A stretch of 64,000 nt of DNA from positions 1,993,037 to 2,057,036 of the forward strand of contig NZ_CM003596.1 of the NCBI RefSeq assembly GCF_001435845.1, in the 5' to 3' direction. The position numbers and the translations under genes are program-made. The notes beneath the pieces were generated by a model that did no database searches, had not been told where the DNA came from, and saw only the letters and a program-made list of their open reading frames with translations. Of the stretch, positions 1 through 8,861 are shown piece after piece. The DNA is from Psychrobacter sp. P11G3. GTDB taxonomy: Bacteria; Pseudomonadota; Gammaproteobacteria; Pseudomonadales; Moraxellaceae. The stretch's first letter is position 1, and each line of letters starts with the position of its first letter.

Positions 1-989
1 CAGAATAATTTTTGCTGATGGGTGACAGCGTACCAATAAAAATATTCACGCCAAAGCAGCTCAAACCATATCCAATAAGTGGATTCATTTGCGATGACAT
101 CACGCTCATAACGGCGCAGTCGATTCAATACGGTGTTGACAGACAACGAGCCGTTAGCCAGCCAAGCAGAAAATTTTGTGGAATGCGTCCATTCATCAAG
201 CGCGTTTCGTGTGATTTTATAAGTACTTGGCGCGTCGGAATTAAAATAACTATTTAAGTGATTTAGCCCGTTCGACTCACCACCTTTGAAATTAGGCGCT
301 TGCTGTTTTTGTTGGGAGATTGCCTGCGCATTATCTTCGCCTGCTTTAAAGAAGTACTCGCACCTATCCACCAGACTCTCAGGTATTAGGGCCAATCGCT
401 CTGGCGTCGCGCAAATAGCGATGTCTTGTGCTGCATGCAATAAATCATAATCTGCTTCAATTTTTTTGCGGAACTGCGTAAAGCTTTTGGGCAAATCATT
501 TAGCGGTAATTCATCAAACAAAGTAGCCGCTGTCTCAATATGCCAACGTATCTGCGGATGTTTCGCCTGTAGAAAGTCATATACTTTGTTTTGATTATAA
601 TCTGCCGTCTGGCTGATGCAGATATCTGTCACTCGTTGCTGCGCTATTAGATCACTCAACTGAGTAAAGACGTCCAATGCTTCATCGCCTTTCTGTAAAT
701 ACAGCAACCTATTACCACGCTGTATCAGTGACGCATTTAAATCAGCTAGGCTCTCATGCAAAAACTGCTGGCGGGCTTGACCCATAGCCTCATAACGATA
801 GGCGTCGTAATGGTCTTTATCGTCTAATATATCTGTCAACGATGACGCATAAACCAATAGCAGCTTTCCATCAGTGGAGATTTCAGATGCTTTTAATAGA
901 GTGGCATTGTCCGCTACCCGCAAGTCATTATTAAACAGTACCAATGTGACATTGTTGTGCTCTGAGTTGTTCGTTGCTTGATTTGACAT
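1..989 (-). CDS. Cryptochrome-DASH / deoxyribodipyrimidine photolyase, N-terminal part (runs off the left edge)
   Basis: Reading the minus strand from the ATG at 989 gives 329 residues without a stop to the window edge, so this is the first part of a longer gene. The N-terminus has a photolyase-type Rossmann start (VTLVLFNNDLRVADN, about residues 15-29). Residues about 234-317 carry cryptochrome-DASH signatures: FKGGES, then TKFSAWLANGSLS, then ESTYWIWFELLWREYF, which form part of the FAD pocket in this family. Members bind FAD and an antenna cofactor and repair UV-induced pyrimidine dimers (DASH members prefer single-stranded or looped DNA) or act as photoreceptors. The C-terminal end of the FAD domain is outside the window. 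The start follows AGGATAGGGT at a plausible ribosome-binding distance. Family assignment is firm; repair versus sensing cannot be decided here. Confidence 0.88.
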   Translation of the reverse strand, partial: MSNQATNNSEHNNVTLVLFNNDLRVADNATLLKASEISTDGKLLLVYASSLTDILDDKDHYDAYRYEAMGQARQQFLHESLADLNASLIQRGNRLLYLQKGDEALDVFTQLSDLIAQQRVTDICISQTADYNQNKVYDFLQAKHPQIRWHIETAATLFDELPLNDLPKSFTQFRKKIEADYDLLHAAQDIAICATPERLALIPESLVDRCEYFFKAGEDNAQAISQQKQQAPNFKGGESNGLNHLNSYFNSDAPSTYKITRNALDEWTHSTKFSAWLANGSLSVNTVLNRLRRYERDVIANESTYWIWFELLWREYFYWYAVTHQQKLF

Positions 990-1213
990 ACCCTATCCTT
1001 CTGGCTGTTTAGCGCTTATCTATTATTTTTAATATTTAGTCTTTAATCTTGAAATATCATATACGATGTAAAACATAGTTAGGGCGTATTGAACATTCAA
1101 CTATGATGCGAGCCTAACACTTGTAAGGCAATGCGCTCAGCCCCAGAAACCAATTATAAGCATTGACTCTCATATGTCTGACTGCTTAAATGGCTTACCT
1201 CTAGGAGAACACC

Positions 1214-1462
1214 ATGACTCAAAATAATACTACGACTGAAGAAAATAAATCAGATGAAAAACGTAAACTTATCAATCGATTTTTGATGAGGTTGACAAAA
1301 GAGCAGCCTCAAATGTATTACGCGACCACCTCTGAGATATCACGAAGTATTCATACGATGATAAAAGAACATACCAACCGCTTGTCAGTAGAAGAGCAAG
1401 CACTGGTAAGACGGATGACGATGGAAGAAATTGAAGGATTACTTGGCTTTCATGCCAGATAA
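1214..1462 (+). CDS. Small hypothetical protein (82 aa)
   Basis: I do not recognise this family. The start is well supported by AGGAGA five bases upstream of the ATG. The product is charged and predicted mostly helical, with an acidic, Thr/Asn-rich N-terminus (residues 1-18) and a C-terminal half rich in Glu, Arg and Met ending in EEIEGLLGFHAR. There are no Cys residues, signal peptide or membrane segment, so a small soluble cytoplasmic protein is likely. It stands alone and is closed by a strong bidirectional hairpin shared with the converging aldehyde dehydrogenase gene. Confidence 0.6.
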   Translation: MTQNNTTTEENKSDEKRKLINRFLMRLTKEQPQMYYATTSEISRSIHTMIKEHTNRLSVEEQALVRRMTMEEIEGLLGFHAR

Positions 1463-1516
1463 CTTATTGACTAGCTTTCAAATATATCGCTCTCAGTAAA
1501 ACACTGAATGTCTCAC

Positions 1517-1548
1517 AAAAAAAGACCGCTATCAAAGCGGTCTTTTTT
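1517..1548. terminator. Bidirectional rho-independent terminator
   Basis: A GACCGCT/AGCGGTC stem with a 5-nt loop is flanked by an A-run on the left and a T-run on the right, so it can stop transcription of both the small gene (plus) and the aldehyde dehydrogenase gene (minus). Confidence 0.9.
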
Positions 1549-1578
1549 ACTAGCTATTAGCATTCTATTTTAGGACAA

Positions 1579-3057
1579 TTAGAACGGATATTCACGTGGC
1601 TCATTTTGCATTGAGATCCAATGTGTTCTGGTGAATTCTTCTAGTACCCACTCACCGTTGAAACGGCCGATACCTGAATTTTTCTCACCACCAAAAGCCA
1701 CGTTACTTTCATCGTTTACTGGAATATCATTTATATGGGTCATACCTGCTCGGATACCACGAGCGAAACGTAAACCTTTTTGCATGTCTGCGGTAAACAC
1801 CGCACTAGATAAACCATACATAGAGTCATTAGCTATCGACAAAGCATCCTCTTCATTTTTGGCTCGAATAATGCCTATCAATGGTCCAAATATTTCATTA
1901 TAGGCAATATCCATCTCTCTAGTAACTTCGGTAAAGACATGGGGCGGGACTAATTGACCATTGATTTCACCGCTCAAGAGCATTTTTGCGCCCTCTTTCT
2001 GTGCCTCATCAATCTTATCTCTAAGTGACTGAACTTGTTTCTCATTGATGATTGGGCCAATAGCAGTACCTTGATCGTTAGGATCACCTACCTGTAACGT
2101 TTTAACATGAGACAAGAAACGCTCTACAAACTCATCGTACACTTCATTTTCAACAATAATTCGGTTAATAGCCATACAAATCTGGCCTTGATGCAAGAAC
2201 TTACCGAACACGGCTGCTTTTACTGCCTGATCAATATCTGCATCCTTGAGTACAACAAATGGACTGTTTCCACCTAACTCAAGTGCCACTTGTTTGATAT
2301 GCTCACCACCATTAGCTAGCTCACCGATGTGTTTACCCACTGAAGTTGATCCTGTGAATGACACAAAACTTGACGCTTTGTGTTCAACGATTGCATCGCC
2401 TATCTCGCTGCCTGAACCCACAACCACGTTTAACAGGCCTTTTGGTAGACCCGCTTCTTCAAATACTTTGGCCAATAGCAAACCACCTGTCACTGGCGTA
2501 TCGCTAGCAGGCTTGAGTACCACGGCATTACCAAGCGCTAAGGCTGGCGCGATTGAGCGCTGCGTTAAATGTAATGGGAAGTTCCATGGGCTAATGACAG
2601 CGACAACGCCGATTGGCTCACGATAAATGAAGTTTTCTTTACCAGGGGTATTTGATGGACGAATCTCACCATGAACACGATTAGGGAATGTCGCTGCTTC
2701 AAGGGTAATCGCGCGCGTCGCACCGAACTCGACCATGGCTTTGATACGAGTACTGCCCGACTCTTTGATTAGCCAATCAACGATTTCCTCTTGGCGCTGA
2801 TCGAGTATGTTGACCACTTTATACAACACTGCGGCGCGCTCTGCTGGTGTCTGCTTGGCCCATGCTTCTTGAGCTTGGGTCGCCGCATCATAGGCTTCGT
2901 TCAACTGATCTTTGGTCGCTTGCTGGATCTCTACAAGCGTATCACCGTTATATGGATTGGTATTGGTGTTGGTGCTATCGTCTTTACCGGTTTGCCATTC
3001 ACCAGCGATGAACTGTAAATGAAAGTCACTATATGCACTCGTAGTATTGGTTGACAT
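1579..3057 (-). CDS. NAD(P)-dependent aldehyde dehydrogenase (benzaldehyde/vanillin dehydrogenase-like)
   Basis: This is a full-length ALDH superfamily enzyme (about 492 aa) oxidising aldehydes to acids in the cytoplasm. All catalytic elements are visible: the SPWNFP segment with the oxyanion Asn (about 159), LKPAS cofactor lysine, FTGSTSVGK dinucleotide loop, LELGGNSP with the general-base Glu (about 260), and GQICMAINR with the nucleophilic Cys (about 294). Two in-frame ATGs exist. The one at 3063 lies inside the AAGGATG ribosome-binding sequence, whereas the ATG at 3057 sits five bases after AAGGA, so 3057 is chosen. It is divergent from a nemR-like gene, and the shared 420-bp region carries the NemR-type operator at 3281-3297. 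An electrophile-inducible aldehyde detoxification role is therefore likely. The exact substrate is not readable from sequence. Confidence 0.9.
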   Translation of the reverse strand: MSTNTTSAYSDFHLQFIAGEWQTGKDDSTNTNTNPYNGDTLVEIQQATKDQLNEAYDAATQAQEAWAKQTPAERAAVLYKVVNILDQRQEEIVDWLIKESGSTRIKAMVEFGATRAITLEAATFPNRVHGEIRPSNTPGKENFIYREPIGVVAVISPWNFPLHLTQRSIAPALALGNAVVLKPASDTPVTGGLLLAKVFEEAGLPKGLLNVVVGSGSEIGDAIVEHKASSFVSFTGSTSVGKHIGELANGGEHIKQVALELGGNSPFVVLKDADIDQAVKAAVFGKFLHQGQICMAINRIIVENEVYDEFVERFLSHVKTLQVGDPNDQGTAIGPIINEKQVQSLRDKIDEAQKEGAKMLLSGEINGQLVPPHVFTEVTREMDIAYNEIFGPLIGIIRAKNEEDALSIANDSMYGLSSAVFTADMQKGLRFARGIRAGMTHINDIPVNDESNVAFGGEKNSGIGRFNGEWVLEEFTRTHWISMQNEPREYPF

Positions 3058-3280
3058 AATCATCCTTATTTTTAGTTTGTTATGTTAAGTATTGGTTTTC
3101 GATTATTAAAATAAAATTGTTAAGTCGGCGATATCTTAATGAGAAAATATCTGGCAGGTAGTAAGTCTGAAATCGTTACCAAGCTATCAATCAATAGTCA
3201 TCAATTAAAAAAAGCTCTAATGAAAAATGATCTTTAGCAGTAAATACTAACGGTAACGGATAACAACAAAACCTACCTTG

Positions 3281-3297
3281 CTAGACGACTGGTCTAA
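3281..3297. promoter_or_regulatory. NemR-type operator (copy 1)
   Basis: CTAGACGACTGGTCTAA, with inverted TAGAC/GTCTA arms around five bases, lies between the divergent aldehyde dehydrogenase and nemR-like genes. The same 17 bases recur exactly at 4289-4305. Enterobacterial NemR binds a TAGACC-GGTCTA-type palindrome (recalled), which matches. The rest of the 3058-3485 gap is AT-rich and shows no further gene. Confidence 0.75.
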
Positions 3298-3485
3298 TGC
3301 TACCATAGCTACTAATAAAACAAGACTATTTTGTCAGTGAATATTGTTGATAAAACGTAACACATATAACTATATCCTATTACAATACGCCATCAACGTG
3401 ACGTTCAAATGAACGCTAACGGTTTTAACTGACTATCTAATGCATACGCTAATACAAGCAACTACTAAGGGAGATAATCCTGTTT

Positions 3486-4085
3486 ATGTCTAATACAGAC
3501 GCAACGACACCAGATACTAAAGCTCATTTACTTGCCACTGGCTACCAATTAATCGCCAAAAAAGGTTTTACCGCTGTTGGTCTAAAGCAAATTTTAGATA
3601 CAGCAGGTGTGCCAAAGGGTTCTTTTTACCATTATTTCGCTTCTAAAGAAGCCTTTGGTGAAGCCATTATTAATCATTACTTTAGCTTATATAAGACTCG
3701 GTTGGATGTCATCGATGCACAAGATGTCAGTGCACAGCAAAAGCTATATGATTATTTTCAAAACTGGTATGACACCCAGCAGAATGGCTGTGACCATGAG
3801 AAATGCTTGGTAGTGAAGCTCAGCGCAGAGGTAGCCGATATGTCAGAAACCATGCGTAAGGCACTCGATACTGGCTATCAGCAGACGACCATGTGGCTCG
3901 CTAAGCAGATCAAAGCTGGCTGGCTCGATGAGTCCGTCCCTCGTCACGATAACATCTCGGCTGAGAGTATGGCCAAGCGTTGGTATTTTGCATGGCTTGG
4001 CGCAAGCTTGATTGCAAAGATTAGCCAAACTAATACCCCTTTAGCAGAAATTTGGCAGATGACCACGACCCAAATGGGACGCTAA
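3486..4085 (+). CDS. nemR: NemR-type TetR-family redox/electrophile repressor
   Basis: This 199-aa TetR-family repressor has an N-terminal helix-turn-helix (residues about 12-57, with VPKGSFYHYFASKEAFG). Along its whole length it resembles E. coli NemR: KLSAEVADMSETMR and WLGASLIAKIS align with KLSAEVCDLSEDMR and WLGANLQAKIS (recalled sequence). In E. coli NemR, Cys106 and Lys175 form the reversible switch that senses hypochlorite and reactive carbonyls. The equivalents here are Cys107 (in KCLVVKL) and Lys178 (in AKISQT), both conserved, plus an extra nearby Cys102. It is predicted to repress the divergent aldehyde dehydrogenase, itself, and the downstream yqhD cluster through the two identical 17-bp operators. 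GGAGAT precedes the ATG by about ten bases. Confidence 0.87.
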   Translation: MSNTDATTPDTKAHLLATGYQLIAKKGFTAVGLKQILDTAGVPKGSFYHYFASKEAFGEAIINHYFSLYKTRLDVIDAQDVSAQQKLYDYFQNWYDTQQNGCDHEKCLVVKLSAEVADMSETMRKALDTGYQQTTMWLAKQIKAGWLDESVPRHDNISAESMAKRWYFAWLGASLIAKISQTNTPLAEIWQMTTTQMGR

Positions 4086-4288
4086 TCGTCAACTGTTCGG
4101 ATTTCTAGCGACTGCACTTCTAACGTAACCATTAAGGCACATTGAATATTCATAACGCTCATAGATAGTAGCTGTCAGTACTATGCTTGATTATTCAGTG
4201 TGCTTCATTGCCTTCTCTTTTTTAAACGAATTTCTTAAAGACATTTGAATACGGCTTAGACAGTTATACGAGAGTTTTGTAAATATAA

Positions 4289-4305
4289 CTAGACGACTGG
4301 TCTAA
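4289..4305. promoter_or_regulatory. NemR-type operator (copy 2)
   Basis: An exact second copy of CTAGACGACTGGTCTAA, placed 150 bp upstream of the yqhD start within the 4086-4454 gap. It implies that the reductase cluster is induced together with the aldehyde dehydrogenase. No gene is visible in the rest of this gap. Confidence 0.75.
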
Positions 4306-4454
4306 TTGGTGTACAATGCGCATAAATATTAAGAATGAATGTCTATACGAGCATTGCTTATCATTCATTGATTGATATCAGACAATATCCCATGTCAAAA
4401 CCATTTAATTGAACCGTTTTTATTAAAAACTTTTTATTACTAATTAGGAATCTT

Positions 4455-5666
4455 ATGAATAACTTCCAATACTACAACCCAGTCCGTATCGTTTTTGGTG
4501 AAGGTCAAATCGAGCAATTATCAGATCTAGTCCCTACTGATGCGCGTGTACTCATTACTTATGGTGGTGGTTCAGCACAGCGTACTGGTACTTTAGACGA
4601 AGTAAAAACTGCATTAGCGGCAAGCGGTAACCGTACTGTATTTGAATTTGGTGGCATCGAAGCCAACCCAGAATTCACTACGTTATTAAAAGCCGCTGAT
4701 ATGGTTAATGAGCACAACATCGACTTCTTATTAGCAGTTGGCGGTGGTTCTGTGATTGACGGCAGTAAATTTGTCGCACTCGTTTCTTCGTTAACTGAAG
4801 AAGACGGCACTGTCTCACGTGACCAAGCTTGGGATGCCTTAACGGGTTATTGCAAAAACATCGACTCTGCTGTCGACTTGGGTGCTGTATTGACTATCCC
4901 AGCCACAGGTTCTGAGATGAACTCAGGCGGCGTGATTAACTATAGTGAGCGTCAAGCAAAACTACCATTTGGTAACCCACTTGCCTTCCCTAAATTCTCG
5001 ATTCTAGATCCAATCAAAACACTTACCTTGCCTGAGCGTCAGGTGATGAATGGTGTGGCTGATGCATTTGTTCATGTAATGGAACAATATCTGACTTACC
5101 CAGTAAACGCTAAAGTACAAGATGCCTTTGCTGAAAGCTTGCTTAAAATCCTTATCGATGAAGGTCTAGTTGTTAAGCAAGATCCAGAAAACCTAGAAAC
5201 ACGTAAAAACATTATGTGGACAGCAACCATGGCATTGAACGGTCTGATCGGTACTGGTGTACCACAAGATTGGACAACTCACATGGTTGGTCATGAGCTG
5301 ACGTCACTACACGCTATCGATCATGCACGTACGCTAACCATCGTATTGCCATCAGTCATGCGTGAGCTAAAAGAAGGCAAAAAAGAAAAACTACTTCAGT
5401 ATGCACGTAACGTATGGAACATTACTGATACTGACCTAGATGACGACGCCATCATCGAAACTGCTATTGTTTACACTGAAAACTTCTTCCGCGAGCTTGG
5501 CTTGCCAGTTAGCCTAGAAGATGTTGACTTGACGGAATCAGCGATTGATCCAATCATCAAGCAGCTTGAAGTACATAACATGGTTAAGCTTGGTGAACAT
5601 GGTACCAACGACCTAGAAGTATCACGTCGTATCCTGCAGCGTGCTGTAACTAGCAAAGCGTCTTAA
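4455..5666 (+). CDS. yqhD: NADPH-dependent aldehyde reductase / iron-type alcohol dehydrogenase YqhD
   Basis: This is a 403-aa group III (iron-type) alcohol dehydrogenase with end-to-end similarity to E. coli YqhD, including NNFQYYNPVRIVFG at the start and the ATHMLGHEL-like block DWTTHMVGHELTSLH. The GGGS cofactor motif is at residues 96-99. Candidate metal ligands are Asp203, His207, His276 and His290, with the same spacing as the four ligands of YqhD. YqhD reduces toxic short-chain aldehydes (acrolein, malondialdehyde, glyoxal, methylglyoxal, isobutyraldehyde) with NADPH. Position behind a NemR-type operator fits the carbonyl-detoxification role. The start follows AGGA at a seven-base spacing. 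Confidence 0.93.
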   Translation: MNNFQYYNPVRIVFGEGQIEQLSDLVPTDARVLITYGGGSAQRTGTLDEVKTALAASGNRTVFEFGGIEANPEFTTLLKAADMVNEHNIDFLLAVGGGSVIDGSKFVALVSSLTEEDGTVSRDQAWDALTGYCKNIDSAVDLGAVLTIPATGSEMNSGGVINYSERQAKLPFGNPLAFPKFSILDPIKTLTLPERQVMNGVADAFVHVMEQYLTYPVNAKVQDAFAESLLKILIDEGLVVKQDPENLETRKNIMWTATMALNGLIGTGVPQDWTTHMVGHELTSLHAIDHARTLTIVLPSVMRELKEGKKEKLLQYARNVWNITDTDLDDDAIIETAIVYTENFFRELGLPVSLEDVDLTESAIDPIIKQLEVHNMVKLGEHGTNDLEVSRRILQRAVTSKAS

Positions 5667-5833
5667 TAAGCGCTTTAGCAAGAACTGTCAAAAGAATTAT
5701 AAGAAAAATCGCGACAGTAACAATAAATACATATCGTTATGCTATTTATAATAGTAGCTATTCCATGCTGAGTAGCTACTACATTTACCACTACTATAAT
5801 AATGACAATTAACAAATATAAAGGAGTCCTACA

Positions 5834-6883
5834 ATGAGCTTCGACAAACAACAGAACCAACAAACAAACCGTCAAATCAAATTGGCTAGCCGTCCTAATG
5901 GCGTACCTACTGCTGACAATTTTGATATGGCGACTAGTGACGTTCCTACGCCAAAAGATAACGAGATGCTACTACGCACCGTATATCTATCACTAGATCC
6001 ATATATGCGTGGACGTATGAGTGATGCAAAAAGCTATGCAGATCCATTAGAAGTCGGTGACGTCATCATGGGTGGTACCGTAGCGCAAGTGGTCGAGTCG
6101 AATATCGATAAATTTGCTGTCGGTGATTTGGTCGTATCAAATTCCGGCTGGCAGGACTACAGCGTCAGTGATGGCGAAGGTGTCCTGAAACTGGATAAAA
6201 ACATGGCAAACCCTTCTTATGGTTTAGGTGTGTTAGGTATGCCAGGGTTCACCGGTTACATGGGTCTGACTGATATCGGTAAACCACAAAAAGGCGAGAC
6301 TTTAGTCGTGGCAGCAGCAACTGGACCGGTCGGTGCCACTGTCGGTCAAGTGGGCAATCAATATGGTCTGCGCACTGTCGGTGTGGCAGGCGGTAAAGAG
6401 AAATGCGACTTTGCGGTCAATGAGCTTGGTTTTGATATCTGTATCGATCACAAAGCTGACGACTTCGCTGAGCAATTAAAAGCAGCATGTCCAGATGGTA
6501 TCGACATTTACTATGAAAACGTTGGCGGTAAAGTATTTGATGCAGTAATGCCATTACTTAACGACCACGCTCGTATTCCAGTATGTGGTCTGGTATCGCA
6601 GTACAACGCAACTGATTTACCTGATGGCAAAGATCGCCTAGGTATGCTGATGGGTCTTATCTTAAGCCAACGCCTAACTGTCAGAGGTTTCATTATCTTT
6701 GAAGAGTACGGCGACCACTTCCCAGAGTTCTTAGAAACCATGAGCAAATGGGTAGAGTCAGGCGAAGTAAAAACCAAAGAGCACATTACTGACGGTCTAG
6801 ATAATGCCCCAGATGCATTTGTCAGTATGTTAAACGGTGATAACTTTGGTAAGACTGTAATCAAAGTGTCTGACGTCAAATAG
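5834..6883 (+). CDS. NADP-dependent MDR oxidoreductase (alkenal/enone reductase, CurA/leukotriene B4 dehydrogenase type)
   Basis: This 349-aa zinc-free medium-chain dehydrogenase/reductase belongs to the PTGR/CurA group that reduces the C=C bond of alpha,beta-unsaturated aldehydes and ketones with NADPH. Visible signatures are LSLDPYMRGRMSD in the N-terminal domain, GMPGFTGYMGL, AAATGPVGATVGQVG for dinucleotide binding (about 157-171), and YYENVGGKVFDAV. A very good AGGAG site precedes the ATG. It follows yqhD on the same strand by 167 bp with no terminator seen, so co-transcription is possible. It would remove the electrophilic double bond, complementing the aldehyde-group chemistry of its neighbours. 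Confidence 0.88.
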   Translation: MSFDKQQNQQTNRQIKLASRPNGVPTADNFDMATSDVPTPKDNEMLLRTVYLSLDPYMRGRMSDAKSYADPLEVGDVIMGGTVAQVVESNIDKFAVGDLVVSNSGWQDYSVSDGEGVLKLDKNMANPSYGLGVLGMPGFTGYMGLTDIGKPQKGETLVVAAATGPVGATVGQVGNQYGLRTVGVAGGKEKCDFAVNELGFDICIDHKADDFAEQLKAACPDGIDIYYENVGGKVFDAVMPLLNDHARIPVCGLVSQYNATDLPDGKDRLGMLMGLILSQRLTVRGFIIFEEYGDHFPEFLETMSKWVESGEVKTKEHITDGLDNAPDAFVSMLNGDNFGKTVIKVSDVK

Positions 6884-7122
6884 TTACTGGTTAAACATTG
6901 AGTAGTTAAGCAGCTACTGACAGTTAACAATCGTTGTGAATAACTACTTAACAACATAAATTGCTAATATCACTACTGACAGCTGCTTACAAAGCAGGAA
7001 TAATGCTAACAGTCATTATTTGCATTTAGGCTAATTAAGTAAAAACAGCTAATGATGCAACGGAAAACTTATGACTGTTGGCTATATAGTTACTAACACA
7101 TAAATAATAAACAAGGATAATT

Positions 7123-7800
7123 ATGAACATTTTAATGGTACTAACTTCTCATGACCGTTTAGGCGATACTGGTAAGAAAACTGGCTTTTGGCTAGAAGAA
7201 TTCGCTGCGCCTTACTACGCATTTCTTGACGCCGGTGTAAATGTAACCCTAGCCTCTCCAGCAGGCGGTCAGCCACCACTAGATCCTAGTAGTGACACAG
7301 AAGACACGCAAACCAAAGATACCACTCGTTTTAAAGACGATAAAGACGCACAAGAGCATTTGGCTAACACCAAAAAGCTTGCTGACATGAACGCTGAAGA
7401 TTTTGATTCAGTATTCTACCCTGGTGGTCATGGCCCGTTGTGGGATTTGGCAGTAGATAAAAACTCTATCAATCTGATCGAGACTTTTGTTAAGCAAGAC
7501 AAGCCTGTTGCTTTTGTTTGTCATTCTCCTGCAGCACTTAAAAACGTTAAAGTCGATGGCGAGTATTTGGTAAAAGGCAAAACAGTGACTGGTTTTACCA
7601 ACTCAGAAGAAGACGCAGTTGGCCTAACAGACGTAGTACCCTTCCTAGTAGAAGACGCATTGAAAGCCAATGGCGGTAACTACGAAAAAGCAGCTGATTG
7701 GGAATCATTTGTCGTTGAAGATGGTCTGCTAATCACAGGTCAAAATCCTGCATCATCAGAAGAAGCTGCTAAGCGCCTAATGGCAAAGCTGAAAGGTTAG
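7123..7800 (+). CDS. DJ-1/PfpI (Hsp31/HchA-like) protein, putative glyoxalase III / deglycase-type
   Basis: This 225-aa class I glutamine amidotransferase-like protein has the Hsp31 arrangement. There is a conserved acidic WLEEFAAPYYAF segment (residues about 23-34), FYPGGHGPLWD (about 101-111), and a nucleophile elbow AFVCHSPAALKNV with the catalytic Cys followed by His. Hsp31/HchA members convert methylglyoxal to lactate without cofactor and act as stress chaperones. The genomic setting among carbonyl-detoxifying enzymes supports the glyoxalase III reading, but activity is inferred. AAGGA precedes the ATG. The GST gene follows after only 30 bp, so the two are very likely one transcript. Confidence 0.85.
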   Translation: MNILMVLTSHDRLGDTGKKTGFWLEEFAAPYYAFLDAGVNVTLASPAGGQPPLDPSSDTEDTQTKDTTRFKDDKDAQEHLANTKKLADMNAEDFDSVFYPGGHGPLWDLAVDKNSINLIETFVKQDKPVAFVCHSPAALKNVKVDGEYLVKGKTVTGFTNSEEDAVGLTDVVPFLVEDALKANGGNYEKAADWESFVVEDGLLITGQNPASSEEAAKRLMAKLKG

Positions 7801-7830
7801 TCAAATCCACTACGCAATAAGGTCGATACC

Positions 7831-8460
7831 ATGATTCGCTTACATCATCTCAATCAATCACGTTCATTACGTACGCTATGGCTCTTAGAAGAGCTAGGCG
7901 TTCCTTATGAAGTCGTTAGTCATCAGCGCGATGCCAAGACTCATTTAGCACCAGACTCTCTAAAGGCTGTACATCCACTCGGTAAGTCTCCGGTTATCGA
8001 AATGGATGGACAGATTTATGCTGAGTCAGGTGCTATCACTGAGTTATTGATTGAGCGGTTTGCGCCAGAGCGTCTGCGCCCTGCTACAGGAAGCTCAGAC
8101 TATGGCTACTATTTACAGTGGATTGATTTTGCAGAAAGCTCGCTCATGTTGCCATTAATGCTTGAGTTATTTACTAACAAAGCAGGCATCAATGACAATG
8201 AGTTTTTAAACGGCTACATCGAGACAGAAAAAACCAGACTGTTTAAGTATCTGGATACCTCCGTTGAAGGTAAGTCGTTTATTGTAGGTGATAAGCTAAG
8301 CGGTGCCGACTTTATGCTGTCATTCGATTTGATTATTCTTGCTAAGCGTCAGAAACTTGATGCTTATCCGCATATCAAACAGTATGCTGAAAAGCTGGCC
8401 AGTCTTGATAGCTATCAGCGTGCAATGCAGCTAGAAGCAAAATATGATGAATCAATTTAG
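7831..8460 (+). CDS. Glutathione S-transferase
   Basis: This is a 209-aa two-domain GST. The N-terminal thioredoxin-fold half has NQSRSLRTLWLLEELGVPYEV with the catalytic-region Ser/Arg residues, HPLGKSPVI with the cis-Pro, and the glutathione-binding ESGAI motif. The helical C-terminal half contains the N-capping SGADFMLSFDL segment. It is the last gene of the electrophile cluster, 30 bp after the DJ-1-like gene, and ends in a strong terminator. Likely role: conjugation of electrophiles to glutathione. Confidence 0.88.
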   Translation: MIRLHHLNQSRSLRTLWLLEELGVPYEVVSHQRDAKTHLAPDSLKAVHPLGKSPVIEMDGQIYAESGAITELLIERFAPERLRPATGSSDYGYYLQWIDFAESSLMLPLMLELFTNKAGINDNEFLNGYIETEKTRLFKYLDTSVEGKSFIVGDKLSGADFMLSFDLIILAKRQKLDAYPHIKQYAEKLASLDSYQRAMQLEAKYDESI

Positions 8461-8861
8461 TATTTGGTATTATTAGTACTTAGTGTTAATTGATACCTCG
8501 GTATTAACCAAAATACTATGTATTGACTGACCAATTTTTTGATACACAAAAACAGCTCTATATAGAGCTGTTTTTTATGCGTATCACATTTTTTGCTTTT
8601 TTAATGTTCGTTGAATTGCATAAAATACTGCTATCTCTTTATTCAGCAGCGCCGATGAGTTACGCGGTGATGACAAAAGCGTTGTAAAAGTTATGATAAA
8701 ATATGCCCTGCATTTCTTAGGTTATCTTCCAAGTTTAACCAGCATTTATATCAGTAGCCTCACTGCGTTTTAAGCTATGAACATTCATCGTACTGACCTG
8801 ATTTTGCGTCTGGAATCTGTTCTATGTCATTCTATTTCCTTATACAGATTATGGTACGTCC
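8461..8861. other. Intergenic region without a gene
   Basis: Apart from the terminator at 8547-8576 this 400-bp stretch holds no ORF with a ribosome-binding site. It must contain the promoter of the efflux pair, but I cannot place -35/-10 elements with confidence. Confidence 0.5.
8547..8576. terminator. Rho-independent terminator after the electrophile cluster
   Basis: A perfect AACAGCTCTATATAGAGCTGTT palindrome with flanking A and T runs, in two overlapping halves (AACAGCTCTA and TAGAGCTGTT), lies about 90 bp after the GST stop. Confidence 0.88.

Noticed and set aside
1631..3018. Plus-strand open frames opposite the aldehyde dehydrogenase
   Set aside because: No ribosome-binding sites, no family resemblance, and the minus strand encodes an enzyme with all catalytic motifs.
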